A stretch of 64,000 bases of DNA, taken from contig NC_063012.1 of assembly GCF_020509005.1 (NCBI RefSeq), positions 868,001 to 932,000 on the forward strand, written 5' to 3'. The notes beneath the pieces were generated by a model. That model was not told the DNA's origin, searched no databases, and saw only the letters and a list, made by a program, of their open reading frames with translations. The number at the start of each line of letters is the position of its first letter. Within the stretch, counting starts at the first letter, position 1. This document shows, one piece after another, positions 8,937 to 20,797 of the stretch. The stretch is from Fulvia fulva. Taxonomy: Eukaryota; Ascomycota; Dothideomycetes; Mycosphaerellales; Mycosphaerellaceae. The position numbers and the translations under genes are program-made.

Positions 8937-11853
8937 TCAGTACTCAAAATCATCATCAGCAGCCGGCTTCTTATCCTTGCCCACCGACTCCTGCGCGCGG
9001 TACATCTCCGCCACCTGTCGACTACTCGTGGCCTGTTCCGCATTCTTGTCATCTCTCACGCGAATGAAGCGCGGGAAGCGTAGACTGACGCCCTTGTGAG
9101 TGCCGTCATTTCCAAACTCTGAACTCGCAGCGCGGTATCTCGGACTGAGCGTGAGATCGGCGGTCTTGACCTCCCAGACGAACTTCGGCTCGAACCATAC
9201 ATCTGGCTGGTCGTTCTTGCCCGTGGAGTGGTCGTAGAAGGGCTTGGGTCGGTCGATGACAAGTGGCGAGAGTGTGTCGTAGAGCTCCGCTAATAGAGCT
9301 TCGGAGAAGCCAGTGCCGATGTTGCAGACAGTCTCATATTGCTCGGAGCTAGTGTTGTAGCAGGCTAGCTGGAAGGCACCGTACCAGTTGGTCCGCTTGC
9401 CTTTGCCGTAGTATGCCCCAAGGACGACCAGATCCAGCGAGTCGCCTGCGCCTGAGAGGTAATCTTTCTTAACTTTGAGCCAGTTCTGCGATCGGCGTGA
9501 TGGCTCGTAGTGCGATTCGACACCGTCTAACATCTTGACCATCAGTCCTTCGCAAGATGCCTTGATCGAGTCATCCAGCAGAGTCTGAATCTCTTCGATC
9601 TCACGAGAGTTGCCGTATTGTGCGAACGCGAACTCTCCCTCGACTTCGTCAAAAGCAGTGTACATAGCCTCGCGACGTTCACGGAATGGCTTGTTGACCA
9701 TAGCTTCGCCGTTCAGGTACAGTATGTCGAAGGCAAAGACGCAGACCTTGACCTTGATATCCTCTGTCTTGACGTCCTTCTTCTTGCGCGTCATGAGCTG
9801 TTGGAAGGGCAGTACGTGCTTCTTCTCGACATCCCAGGCGACGGTCTCGCAATCGAGCACAAAGCTCTTTGTCCCCTCCTTGACCCACTTGGGCAGTCGT
9901 TCAAGAATATCCGGGTACTTCTTACTCAAGTCTTCACTGTTTCGCGAGAAGATATTCGATACACCACGATCGCTCTTTCCTGCAGCCGGAGCAACAGTGG
10001 CGGCAAAGTCCTGCTCAGCATCGTGTGCAACGAAGTGAATTTGCGCACGTTCGCCATCGTACTTGTACTCGCAAGTGAAGTCCTTGCCCTCAAAGCGGTC
10101 GAGCACTTCACCGATGGACTTGGTGGGCTTCGCCAACATGGGCTTCAGTGGTACACCAGGTCGCAGCTTGAGTGAGTCGCGAAGCTTCCAGATGCCGTTC
10201 TCCAGTAGTGCTGGCACAATGACCTCGTAGGCTGGCAACTCGTTGTAGACTGCTTTGAAAACCTCTTCGCCCTTCTTCAGCTGCTCCTCGGTAGGCACCT
10301 TCTTGCCGTCCTTGGACACTTCATGTGCGACCATGGCGTGAGAGAGCGCAACCTGAAGGTTCTTGTCTGCCAGGCCCAGTCTCATCTTGCCTTCCAGGGC
10401 GCGGATGATGAATTTCGACTCGCTCGGGCCACCTTTGTCCTTGTTGATGTCGATCTGCTCTCCTTTCTTCATGTTGACATCAGCGCTGGACAACAGCTTC
10501 TTGATGCCATCGACTTTACGACCCTGAGCGCCTTGACCTTCAACAGTAGCAATCCTCATCAAGCCTTCATGGACACCTCGCACAGTCAAGGGCTTCGGAT
10601 TGAACATAGTAGGTTGATTGCCACGACTCTTCGCAGCAACAAGTCCCAGGTCGCCGATCTTCTGCTGGTCATCTTTGATGATCTTCAAGCTGCGTCCTGT
10701 GCTCTCGCCGATAGCCTTCATGATCAGAGACTCTCCAATGCCAAGTTCGATACCTGCATAGTCGGCTGCGAGTTTGCCAATCATGAGGAGTACGGTGGGC
10801 AGGAGATCTTCGGGTGTAAGTCGAAGCACTTGTCGTAGGAACAATGAGCAATGAGCGAGAATCTCGAGTCGCTTGGTGGTCATCTCGATCTTAGAGAACG
10901 TGGTGCATAGCGCAGCATATGGCACAGGATCACCAGCTTTCCAGTCCGGATACGGGTCTTTGCCAGATGATTTGAGAGTGCTCTGGACCTTCTCACGAGC
11001 TTTGGCTGCCACTTCTGGCTTGACTTCTTCCTCATCTTCAGACACTTCAGCTTCGGACTCACTGCCAACCTGTTTCTCGTCATTCTTATCGATGTCGTCC
11101 TCGTCAACGGGAACAGCAGCTGCCTTCGACTTCGGTTTCACCGGTGTCTTCGTCTTAGGTTCTGGCTTTGACGGCTTCTTCTTTACGGGCTCGTCGTCTT
11201 CGTCGTCTAGATCGATCGTTTGCTTCTTTGCAGTCGATTTGGCAGAAGTCTTGCTGTCCGACTTTGCAGGCGTAGGCGACTTCGACTTCTTCGCAGGCTT
11301 CACCTCTTCCACCTCATCATCGTCCTCTGCAGGCACAGCCTTGACTTTGGACTTTCCGTTCGTCTTCTTCGCCACGCCCTTCTTAGTGCCGGCTGGAGCA
11401 GGTTTCTGGCGCTGCTTCTTGGTCGGAGGCTCATCGTCATTTTCATCAGCCTGATCCTCGCCATCCTCTGAAGCTCGACGCTTCTTGGGTGTAGCAGATG
11501 AGGCCGGCTCCTTCTTGACTGGTGCATCATCGCCCGAGACATCCTCCTCCTTCTTTGCGGTGTCAACATCATCCATTTCAACATCTTCGTGCTTGGTGGT
11601 TCCATTCGTTTCTGGTGTGGATGCCTCAGCTTTCACATCCTCCTCTTCATGCTCCTTCTTCGGCTCGGCCTTGGACGAGAACTTCAGCTTCGCTTGCTGT
11701 GGCTTCGCTGCTGGTCCGCCATTGCTTCCGAAGAACTTGCTATGACGATCGTCAGCATACAGTGCCACGTCCAAGGGAAACAAGGTGCATCCAACCGCAC
11801 CCAAGAGTCTGCTGATTCATAACATACCCGAGAGTGGCCTGCTTGGGCGCCAT
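8937..11853 (-). CDS. CDC9: ATP-dependent DNA ligase I (Cdc9/LIG1)
   Basis: Two exons, 11853-11828 and 11739-8937, code 942 residues. This enzyme seals nicks during Okazaki-fragment joining and excision repair in the nucleus (and usually mitochondria). The mini-exon codes MAPKQATLG; splicing joins it to KFFG and makes a PCNA-interaction box (QATLGKFF) at residues 5-12. Residues about 20-270 are a low-complexity Lys/Glu/Asp tail with NLS-like patches. The DNA-binding domain follows (from DPYPDWKAGDPVPYAALC), then the adenylation domain with the nucleotidyl-transfer motif EYKYDGE, whose lysine is residue 568, and the OB-fold with FEPKFVWEV and RFPRFIRVR. It ends DDDFEY. Length and order are normal for fungi. 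An ATG-less longer reading of exon 2 through the intron is possible but would lose the PCNA box. The MIX23 gene diverges from it about 520 bp away. Confidence 0.95.
11740..11827 (-). other. Intron 1 of DNA ligase I, splitting the PCNA box
   Basis: 88 bp, GTATGT donor directly after CTCGG, TGCTGAC branch, CATAG acceptor. It falls inside the glycine codon of QATLG-KFF, so the PCNA-interaction motif exists only in spliced mRNA. Confidence 0.88.
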
Positions 11854-12374
11854 CTTGCCAATTCGCGTTCTGTCGGTCCGAGGTACGACCCAATGCTTCC
11901 AAAGTGATCTCGAGTCCCGTGCTGTAGCCTGAGGTTCTGGCGTGGGCAGCTGGTGGGCGATGAGGACGACTTGGGAGGGATCACGTCGATATATCGCCCT
12001 GCAGAACGATCGTGGCAGCGGGCAGCGAGACCATAGCATTCCACAGTCACATGCAGAGTTGATGTTGGAGTAAAGTGTCGAGATGGAGGTGGTGTTTCGT
12101 GTGACGCGTAGAGTGGACGCGGTAGAACTACGCGATCAGCATCTCGGCCTGGAGCTTGCCTTCGCCGACATCATTGCATCACCAATTTCTGTCTACATGT
12201 AAGTTATCATAAACACGACAACTTTCATAATCTAACGGTATTAGGTCTCGACCTTGACGATACTCAATCACAGCCATCCTGGCGTCCACCTTCTGCAAAC
12301 CATCCTCGTCCCCATCTTCAACACCACCAACCGAACCGCCACCGCCACCGCCTCGCCTCCTACCACCTCCCACC
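11854..12374. promoter_or_regulatory. Shared divergent promoter region, DNA ligase / MIX23
   Basis: About 520 bp separate the two start codons, so both promoters must lie here. I see no clear TATA box or named operator. A short ATG frame at 12083 on the plus strand (about 39 codons) could act as an upstream frame for MIX23, but I cannot show it is transcribed. Confidence 0.5.
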
Positions 12375-13069
12375 ATGTCACGAACACCCGAGCAACCCAC
12401 TCTCACCCCGCGCTTCTGCTTTAACCAGACCGCGCTCAGAGGTAAGCTACCACACACCCACTACCACCTATCCCCTCAGCTCACGCTCATACAAGCCCTT
12501 CTCGCACCTTAGACTTCCTCCGCACCTCACGAACAGCCGTCGACGACACAATATCGCAAAATCTAAACGCCCTCGTAACACCAGGCTCGCACCCATGGGA
12601 CCCATCCTCAACCTCCCAATCACAGCCACGTCCCACAGGCAAGAGGCCTATAGCACCATCTGCATGCGATAGCTTCAAACAACAAGTCCTCTTCCCTTCC
12701 TGGCAGCGCCGGAGCGACGTCCTAACCTATTGCGCCGGCGTCGCCACCTCCCCAGACCCCGAAGATCCCGACCACCTCCTCCGCTCAGACGAAGACGCCC
12801 GCGCTCGTGAACGGCAGGTAGACGAACGTCTCGATCCCTACAGCAGTCGATACTTTCCCCGAGAAGCGCGGACAGAGGCGCTAGCGGGGTTGATAAGGAA
12901 CGAGAGAATGGTCGAGAACATAATCCGTGCGAGGACGTGGGGACTGGTTGGAGAGAGATGTGAGAATGATGGGCAAGGTGCAGATCAAGCTCTGGATGAG
13001 TGGAGGAGACATAGGGCGGAGAGTGCTGCCAGTCGCGTGGTGGAGAAGATACTGCCAGGCGGACGATAA
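12375..13069 (+). CDS. MIX23: MIX23/Cid2-family protein (CCDC58 homologue)
   Basis: Two exons, 12375-12441 and 12513-13069, code 207 residues. The 71-bp intron (GTAAGC donor, TTAG acceptor) splits the codon for the Asp of LRDFLR. The product matches the Cid2/CCDC58 family (PF09774): PRFCFNQTALR, then DFLRTSRTAVDDTISQNLNAL, a Cys-containing SACDSFKQQVLFPSW, VLTYCAGVATSPDPEDPDHLLR, and VDERLDPYSSRYFPREAR. The family's yeast and human members are mitochondrial intermembrane-space cysteine-motif proteins (MIX23) connected with protein import; S. pombe Cid2 was found through caffeine sensitivity. Conserved cysteines are visible at residue 15, in SACDSF, in TYCAG and in GERCEN. The shadow frames on the other strand here are not real genes. 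Confidence 0.85.
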
Positions 13070-13876
13070 CGTCACTTGTACAGCACGGCACAAGCCTCGA
13101 CGAGGCCAGCATGACAAGATACAGATAGACAGCATTACAGCATGAGTATGATGTACAGAACTTAGAACTCAGTAGGAGTGGGTAGTACTAATCTCTACTC
13201 CCTCCTAAAGCAAAGCACATCATAACAATCCAAGCAAGCAATCAATATGCCACGTGCCCTCCCATATCCGCTCCTAGTTCTTTCTCCCTCTCTCAAAAAG
13301 TACAGTGGTAGTCCTCGGGTCTGCCATCCATGCAATCATATCTACATCTCTCAAAGTCCCTACCATCCCTTTTTTCGAATCCCATAATACTACAACCCGT
13401 TAATCAGAAAGAATGCATCCATTTCTAGTCTCTCCGCGTAACGCCTTGGCCCCATCCCGCTATGCAAATGGTATGATGGTCGTCGTGAGTGGAAAAGCAA
13501 ATGCGAAAGCCGTAGAGGGTATAGTGGCTCCCGCTGCAGTTTCCGCCTTTCGCAAGTAGTGTTCAACGCCGATAGTAGTAGTAGTCGCTCCTGTTCCGAA
13601 GTTCATCGTGAGCGTATCTTCAGAGAAGTCGTTATCACAATTTGGTCTTTATCGCCCGGAACTCATTGTGGTCGAAATCGAGGTCGTGTGAGCATGAGAT
13701 CTTCAAGGCCAAGTCCTTGATAGACGTGAAGGCCTTGTAGGTGTGCTTGGTCTCGACATCGATGTCTCCAACGCCCCCATGTCCGGTATTTATGACTTCT
13801 CCTGATTGTTCGAGGTACCGCATGAGTCCTTACTCCCGTGCCCCTAATACCTAAAATCCGCAAGGTCCGATGAGTT
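13070..13876. other. Gap between convergent MIX23 and CNOT9; no clear gene
   Basis: 3' untranslated regions of the two neighbours. A 62-codon ATG frame on the minus strand (13823-13635) has protein-like composition but no known domain and no partner exon that I can find. I do not call it. Confidence 0.5.
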
Positions 13877-15231
13877 CTACTGCGGGACTCCCTTCCGCAG
13901 CTGCTGACCCTGCGCGCCGTAGCCGTTGGGCATGGACATGGGAACACCACCTGGGTCCGCCTGATCCGAAAGCGCCAGGAGGAGTTGCGCCAGGCATCTC
14001 TTAGTCGCGGCATCGTCTCGCAAGACTGGCGAAAAGGTCGCATCTCGAAGTGGTTCTGGTAAGCACTGTCGTAAGGCCTCACGGGCACGGGCGTTGTCGG
14101 ATAGTCTGGAGGCGTTAATACAAACCGTGCTGAGCTGATTAGCATCACTTACCGCAGGAAGCACCTGACGACATGCTTAAGGAGTCTGACTGTCTGCTGA
14201 TCCACAAGCTGGGTGACCATGTTCGACAACACCGTGCCGACCGCGTAGAAGCGCTCGTAAGTCTGGCAAATGTACTGCAAGCCCATGTCGTCGAGGAGGA
14301 TCTTTTGAACGATGAAGATGGCAACAGTCTTGCTGAGCTCCGACCCGGTCTCCATGATTCGCAGACATAGCGGAATGATCTCGGTGGTGAGGAGGAAGTT
14401 GATCACCTCAGAGCTATCATTTTTGACCAGCGCCCCGATTACGCCGAGTGATGTCAATCGTAGATATTCGAATGGCCGAGACTTCGAGGTTGTGTTGAGA
14501 AATGGATATAGAAATAGTGGTATGTGGGCTGCAAAGGCGGTCAGTCGTGGGCGCTTTGGCGCGTCGATCAAGATCGCATACCGTTCAGAAACAGTCCTCT
14601 GGTCTCGCTATGCGATGCGACACATTGAAGCAGCGCCAGGGCGTTGCATACTCTGTTCGAAGCAGCTGCAGTGAGCTGCGATGGGTTCAGCAGAGGGTAC
14701 ACGGAGATGATCTCCTGCAGGAGGGACGTCATGACGCCTGCCTGTTGTCAGTTGTCGCGCGCTCCCAGCTTCTTCTTCACACAACATACCAAAGGAGTGC
14801 CATAGTATGAGCGCCAGCTCAGGCACTTGCTCTCTCTTTTTGCTGAGCTCAAGCAGAGCTGCTTCCCGCGTGTTCGCATTCAGAACTTGCGCTATCCACT
14901 CCAGCACTCGTCTGTTGTCCTCTGTGATGTTGTCGCCCGGACCAATGATACTGCCGCCATTGTGATCGCCTGGACCTCCCGAGCCACCCAGTGGCCCGCC
15001 GTTGTTGTTGATGCCGTTGCCGGCGCCGTTCGTCGCATTGGCTAGGGGATTCGTGTTTCCGCCGTGTTGACCAGCTGCGCTCATGGTGCGCCCGTAGTTT
15101 TGCTGCTGCGCGGCGGCGTTCGCAGCAGCTGCAGCCTGCGTCTGAGCAGCATACTGATTGTGCGGTGCTTGCGGCAGGTGCTGCCAGTCGGGCTGTTGGT
15201 GATACTGGTTCTGATATGCTGGGTGATGCAT
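13877..15231 (-). CDS. CAF40: CCR4-NOT complex subunit CNOT9/Caf40 (Rcd1)
   Basis: Four exons, 15231-14790, 14737-14582, 14528-14153 and 14105-13877, code 400 residues; all phases agree and the three introns (52, 53, 47 bp) have GTATGT, GTATGC and GTAAGT donors. Residues 1 to about 95 are a Gln/Asn/Gly/Ala-rich tail ([22 protein letters not shown]). The rest is the Rcd1 armadillo-like domain (PF04078): [88 protein letters not shown], and [15 protein letters not shown]. The protein binds NOT1 and tethers RNA-binding repressors in cytoplasmic mRNA deadenylation. The start is the ATG before HHPAYQ; the frame is open further upstream but has no earlier ATG that fits the family. Confidence 0.93.
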
Positions 15232-15712
15232 GGTTGTCGAGGCTCGGCGCGGAGGCACATGCGGTCCTCGTCTGCGCGCCTTCGCTGGTAGTGCTGCTAT
15301 CTGGCGGTTGATTGTGGCTGTCGGGTGGTGGAAGTAGTGAAGCGATGGGTGCTGTGAGGGAGTCGTATACTGTTCTGAGGATATTGGAGGTGCAGACCGC
15401 TGCAGCAGGGCAACTTGGAGCAAGAGCTACCCAAAGCGCTCGAGTCCCGATCGCGGAGACAGCCGCTAGCCGCCAAAGCTTGGGTTGAACGTGCTCGAAC
15501 GAACGGTTCTTTGTATCACAACATGTGTTTGTGTTACTGTTACTGCACGCTACAATGGATCTAGTGATGGCTCGAAAGTGGTCTCGTTGCGAGAAAGTCC
15601 TCGGCTCACGCTGTACAAGGCAGCACAGGCTCAGAAAGCCCCTCTGCGCGTTCTTTCTACACAGTGTTCATCAAAGAAGAGCAGTATCATACAATGTCAC
15701 AGCCATCCCACA
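15232..15712. other. CNOT9 promoter and glycosylase 3' region
   Basis: Same-strand intergenic space. It must hold the 3' end of the upstream-lying glycosylase transcript and the CNOT9 promoter. I see no further gene. Confidence 0.5.
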
Positions 15713-17099
15713 TCACTTCGCCTTACTACGAGCAGACTTCCTCTCGCCAGGAATGGTAGCCTTCACTTCCTTCTTCGGCGTCGCCTTGGCCGCTTTCTTC
15801 GGCGCAGCTTTGGCTTTCTTCGCTTTGGCACGTTTCTCGTCTTCATCGCGCTCCTCAGCACCATCAACTTCCTCTTCCTCCTCAACAGGCTCCTCCTTCA
15901 CCTTCTTGGCTCTGCCGCGTCTCTTTGGAGGGGCAGACACATTGTCTGTTTGCGGCTCCTCGGCCTTGACTTTCTTGCCACGCTGCTTCTTCGCCGGCAT
16001 GACCTCTTCCTCTTCATCATCCTCGTCCTCCTCCTCAGCCTTAGCTTTCCGCTTTCTGCCCTTTGCAGGCTTCTTCTCGTCATCCTCTCCATCAGAAGCG
16101 ACATCCCCAGCAACCGCCCCAGTCTTCTTCTGAACAGCCGGCACAACCGCAGAAGTACGTCCCCCAACCGTAATGTGCGTGATCTTATTCCCGTTCGGCA
16201 GGACATTTGCATCTTTCTTGCCCTTGTCCCATCGATACTTCATCAACCACGTATCCGGGAACTTCGAGCTATCCGCTAACGTCTCACACGCAGTCGTACA
16301 CACATCGATCAGCGCATCATGTAACTTCTTGATCTGCCCCTCGCCAAAGGTATTGCTGTACTGCTCCGGATGTATTCTCGCTTGGTATAGAACCTCATCG
16401 GCGACCCAGTTACCCACACCACTGATGTTCGCTTGATCGAGTATGAGAGCTTTCACAGGAACCTTCTTCTTGCCCAGCAATTCCGCAAGCCACTCTACCG
16501 TGACCACATCTTTATCAACAACAGGGTCCGGCCCGTTCTCCTTCAATGGTGAGTTCTGCCGTATCTCCTCAGCAGGACACTCCACCAGGCCTATCCGTCC
16601 CAGTCTCCTCGCATCCACGAACGCAACCTCGACTGCCTCCCTGTCTCCTTCCGCTTCGCATTTGAGTAGGAACTTCGTCCACTTCGGATTCGGCGGCCAC
16701 TCTTCCTGCTCATCCTTCTTCTTCGCCTGCTTATAGTATCCCGTCTCTTCAGTACTATACTTGATCCATCCACTCATCCCCAGATGTAGCACCGCCTGTG
16801 GGGGCTTATCGAACGTAAGGTAAAAGTATTTCCCCTGCTGTCCTGCAGAGACGACTTTCTTGCCTGTCAATGCTTTAGAGAAGGCCTAAGATACATAAAT
16901 CGTTAGCGATACTCAATCGCTGTGCACAGCAGTGCACCCTGTGGTAACCCCACCGTTCGTTGCGTACCTGAGCCGTCGTACCGCCCTTCTTGCCATACAC
17001 GATATCATCATCGAAGGGGACGCATTGGGTGATGGTGCGGGAGACGAGGTGTTTGCGGAGATAATGGACTGTACGGGCGATTTCGCCAATTTCTGGCAT
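15713..17099 (-). CDS. Fpg/MutM-type (Nei family) DNA glycosylase-AP lyase
   Basis: Two exons, 17099-16968 and 16885-15713 (82-bp intron, GTACGC donor, TTAG acceptor), code 434 residues. The enzyme removes oxidised bases in base-excision repair. After Met removal the N-terminal Pro of MPEIGEI is the catalytic nucleophile and the next Glu the acid. Lys63 (GQQGKYF) matches the conserved phosphate-binding lysine of bacterial Fpg. LHLGMSG and the helix-two-turn-helix ISGVGNWVADEV (about 198-209) are intact. No Cys4 zinc finger is present; instead VGGRTSAVVPAVQ (Arg287) is the 'zincless finger' known from plant and fungal members. The tail (about 300-434) is a Lys/Glu/Asp-rich region with several NLS-like clusters and probably binds DNA or partners. 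The DNA ligase gene lies about 4 kb to the left in the same block. Confidence 0.92.
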
Positions 17100-18137
17100 G
17101 ATATCTGTATTGCACTCCTATTGTTGATGTGGAGTGGTGACTTGGGGTATGGATGTCGCGTTAACACATCAATATCAAGAGCAACCAACAATCATGAAGC
17201 GCGACCCTGAGCTCCAGCTTAGGCTCAACTCTCGACGCGCCCTGCGCGCGAAGTCGCGTTCGCGTTCGAACGCCATAATTATAATAAATCCAACCGCAGC
17301 GACGTTCGAAGCTTCAACCAAAAAGGCACGATGTCCCATACAGATATCAGCTTCATGCGTAGCATTCGTTGGTCTAGACCATCTCATCGCGCGCCTGTAC
17401 TTACAGCCAAGCAATCTCGATCTCGAAGCAAGGACGATTGCGTGGCAGGAAGGGATGATCGAGCATCGGAGTTCGAAAATAGAAACAAAAAAAGAAAGGT
17501 GAGACCTGCGACTCGTGCGTTGCAGATTTGTGTGGGTCAGTCACAAAAGCAGACTGTGGGGTCTGAACAAGGGAACGACAAGTTGGTAGCACGGTAGGTT
17601 TGCCTGATGAGTATGAATGCACTCTTCACGTCTCGATTGACCACTCTCTACAGTAGGTAAGTATCTCCCATTCCCCTCCTCCTTTCCCATTTAGACATTT
17701 GTTGCGCTCCATCCCAACAGCAAGCAACTCCAGTCCAACTCCGCGCCAATGCAGCTCACATCGTAACATGAGCGAAAAGACGTCAATCCGTGATACCATA
17801 ATGCATGCCCTAATCACGCAGAACCAGAACCGCCCCCCCCGGCGCTCCTCCAAATGGTATGTGCTCCAGCATTGATCCAAAATTGCTCCGATAGCACCAT
17901 GCCTGCCCAAATAAAGACAAACTACAAATGAGACCCGACCGCGGCGAACAAGTTCCTGTGGCCGGGCGAGGTATTGACATACGAAAGATCGCTGAAAGCT
18001 ACGGGTGACATAGCCAAAACTGCGCCGATGCTAGATCGCGTCAAGATTGTTGTAAAAGTGTAAGGAGCCTTTCGCTGAATAGTCGCTCAAAGCAATAAGA
18101 AATGGTAGTTGAAGTTGTCGATGAAATGTCGATGAGG
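17100..18137. other. 1-kb intergenic region, no supported gene
   Basis: Promoter side of the glycosylase and 3' side of PNG1. A 100-codon ATG frame at 17194-17502 (plus) is Arg-rich without any domain. An 8-base C run lies at 17,833-17,840. I do not see a gene. Confidence 0.5.
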
Positions 18138-19608
18138 TTATCGTTGTGGTTGGTCCTGGTTGCGACGAGCCTCGCGTAGGCGGGCACGTTCCTCTTGCCG
18201 CTCGGCAGCTTTCTGTGCGTCAGGATCCGTCCGTGGTGGTCGGTCAGTCTTTGCGTCGTTGCCGCCAGGTAGAATGCGGCTGACGTTGTATGCGAGTGAC
18301 TCGATGATGATCTTTCGCAGTTCAGCGTCTTCCTTCATGTCCTCGGCGTTCAATCGGAAGCGCTCTTGCTTATCCATGTCTCTTCGGCGCATGGCCTTGA
18401 TCTCGGCGACAATGTGCATGAGTACACCTTCCGGGCATCTGTTGCGCGGAGCGGCGTCACGGGCAGGGTTGCGGACATATCGTCGAGTGACATCTTGGCA
18501 ACCATCGGCAGAGAAGGCCATGCAGTAGCTAAGCTTCTTGCGCCAGCCTGTATGTCGTGTCAGTGGCTTGAGCGATGATCGCCATGTGGTGGAACATACC
18601 TTGAGTGTAGAGCAGTGGAGCATCCCACGATCCTTCGCAAACATCGACATGCACCCACCGCTTACGGTGAGTACTGTACACTTCGGTCCAGACGTGGTCT
18701 TCTGCGTTCCATACCCACCGCACCCGGCTACCGATAGCTCTGCACAGCATTGAGAAACAGTTGGCCCATTCGCCGACCCGGCCACGCCTGGTTTGTAGCA
18801 GTACGAAGGCGTCGTTGTATCGTGGAAATCGCTCGTAGGAAAGACACTGTGGGTTGCTGCATTGGTATAGCTCGACTCGGCTGGCTCCTCGTGCAGACTC
18901 GTCCGGGATGGGTGCTACCATGCCCTTGCCCACGGTTGGGGAGTAGCATGTCGCACACTTGGGGTTGTTGACCCACTCGAAGAACTCATTCTTGAACCAC
19001 TCCATCAAGGCCTGGACTATGCAGTCTTGGTAGCCCCATTGTGCCTTGACGCCTAGTGATGCAGCTTCGGCTTCCAGTACATCTGATCGTTCCTGTGCAG
19101 TGTCGTATATTCGTTGCAACGGAATGCTACCGAGCGCCTCGTCTAACAGTCCTGGGTTCTCCCATTTCATCGGTGTATTTGATAGTGAAACCAGCATGTT
19201 ACGCATTCGTATCGACTTTGCGTCTGTTGGCGGGGTAGGCGTGATTGGGATGTTCTTCAGTGACGAGTACGATGGAGGAGGTGATTGTGTTCGTGGGACG
19301 CCTTCCTGTCCTGGTATTGAAGGAGCCTCTCGTGAAGGTGGAGGTGGTGTTTGGGACGAAACATCGTGGGCCTGTCGCGGCGGTAGTGCGGGCGGTTGTG
19401 ATGGTCGGACTACAATATCGGTATTGATTCGCGAGTTTCCCCGTCGCAGCGAGCCAGGTCTGCTATTCAACTCGTTCATGCGCTTCGTCGAGAGGGTGCG
19501 TCGGAACTGTGCAGTGAGGTCGGCAGCCCATGTGTCGGGCAACGGCTGCGACGAAGGGACCGGCTTGCGACGAGGCACGCCACTGTTTGGGGGCGGTTGG
19601 TCGGCCAT
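18138..19608 (-). CDS. PNG1: PNG1, peptide:N-glycanase orthologue lacking the catalytic Cys
   Basis: Two exons, 19608-18600 and 18547-18138 (52-bp intron, GTATGT donor, ACATACAG acceptor), code 472 residues. A Pro/Ser-rich N-terminus precedes the transglutaminase-like core. Peptide:N-glycanases strip N-glycans from misfolded glycoproteins in the cytosol with a Cys-His-Asp triad. Here the His (DHVWTEV, residue 305) and Asp (HVDVCE, residue 322) are present, and zinc-binding CxxC pairs are seen (CATC, CSNPQC). But the motif normally GRCGEW is GRVGEW, so the nucleophile position is Val278. Loss of activity is known for Neurospora PNG1, which is still needed for polar growth, so a non-enzymatic role is expected here too. 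The C-terminal third includes SYCMAFSADGCQDVTRRY and a charged helix ending NQDQPQR. The first in-frame ATG is at 19608; the longer open frame upstream has none. Confidence 0.92.
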
Positions 19609-20652
19609 GGTCGCGGTGTCTCGCTCGCAGCGGAAGGGAGTGTGGTGAGGGTCGTGTTGAGCGAAGGAGAGAGGGTGGTGGATGTGAGTCCGCTCGAAGG
19701 GGTGGCAGTGGCAGTGTCGCAATGTCGAATCCCGCTCAGCCCTGCGCCTCGAGGCCTCGAGGTCAAGTCACGGGCTCAAGTGCCGAGGGGACCACTTTCG
19801 ATGTTCGTTGATGGATGTAGACTGCAACTGGCAATATCTCGTCGCCGCGAGAGTATGCAGTGTGCAGCGTGTTTGCAGGCGCGAGAGACGTTGGCAACGG
19901 CGTCGACGGTATGTTGGGTGTGAGAGAGAGATCCGTTGGTGTAATCGCAGGCTCGCAGCCCGGCTATTGCTTAATCCACCATGGCCACTGGCCACTGGCC
20001 ACGCAACACTACGCGTAAGCCTCGACGAGTCTACCCAAACTACGCCTTGGCGCAATCGAAAGAGATCGCAACGTGCTTTCAAGACTCTAGTTGGTGCAGA
20101 TTGTTTGTACAGTAGGCGTCGACTCTATCCATCTGTCGAGACGAATCTTTCACTTGTCTGGCGTCGAGGTCATCGTCGCTCATAATCACCAAAATCCCCC
20201 AGCTTATTTTGGGTGATTCGATCTGTCCGCACCGAGCTCAGGTCTCTTGATGCATTGCAGGCATAATACTCCAAAGGTGGACTGAAGGATCTTCACAGAG
20301 GTGTGTTGGTCCTCTCGCACATTCTAACGTTCTTATGACAGCTTAGCAATGCATTCGTAAGTGGACTGAATCACGTTATGCGTAAGATACGCCTCTGCCA
20401 AGGTGTACCCTAAGAGGGAAGAGGCGATGCAAGACGAGGAAACGTAGTCTTGTCTACGACGACAAGACTAGCAGGCTGTGCGTGTACTGATGATTGGAAG
20501 ATGTCTTGGATAGCAAGACATGACTTTGTCACGGTGTAGTGCTCCGTGCGATGGCAAGGAGTCGTAGTTGAAGTTGTCTCAACTATCTGCAGGAGCGTTG
20601 TTGTTGTTTTCAAGTTTGGCCACTGCGGAAATATGCTGCCCCTGAGCCTGCA
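19609..20652. other. PNG1 upstream region and downstream flank of the next gene
   Basis: About 1 kb with no frame that shows a domain or believable splice pattern on either strand. Base composition is still that of the gene-bearing part. Confidence 0.5.
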
Positions 20653-20797
20653 TTATCCTCCGAGTAGGAGGTATGGGCAGGCGTCTGTCAACAAGAAGAA
20701 AATCGAATCTGCTTCTCGTTGAGAACAATTGACTCCGACCTCTCCAAAGATCCTAGTGTACGGCGTTCCTGACTCTTCCTCGAACTGCGATAACACT

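Noticed and set aside
9610..10175. Long plus-strand frames across the DNA ligase
   Set aside because: They are antisense to the conserved adenylation domain, which fixes the minus strand as coding.
13635..13823. 62-codon ATG frame downstream of CNOT9
   Set aside because: Protein-like composition but no family, no splice partner, and it sits where CNOT9's 3' UTR is expected.
19609..19722. Longer N-terminus for PNG1
   Set aside because: The open frame extends upstream but begins with TTG; the first ATG at 19608 is used.
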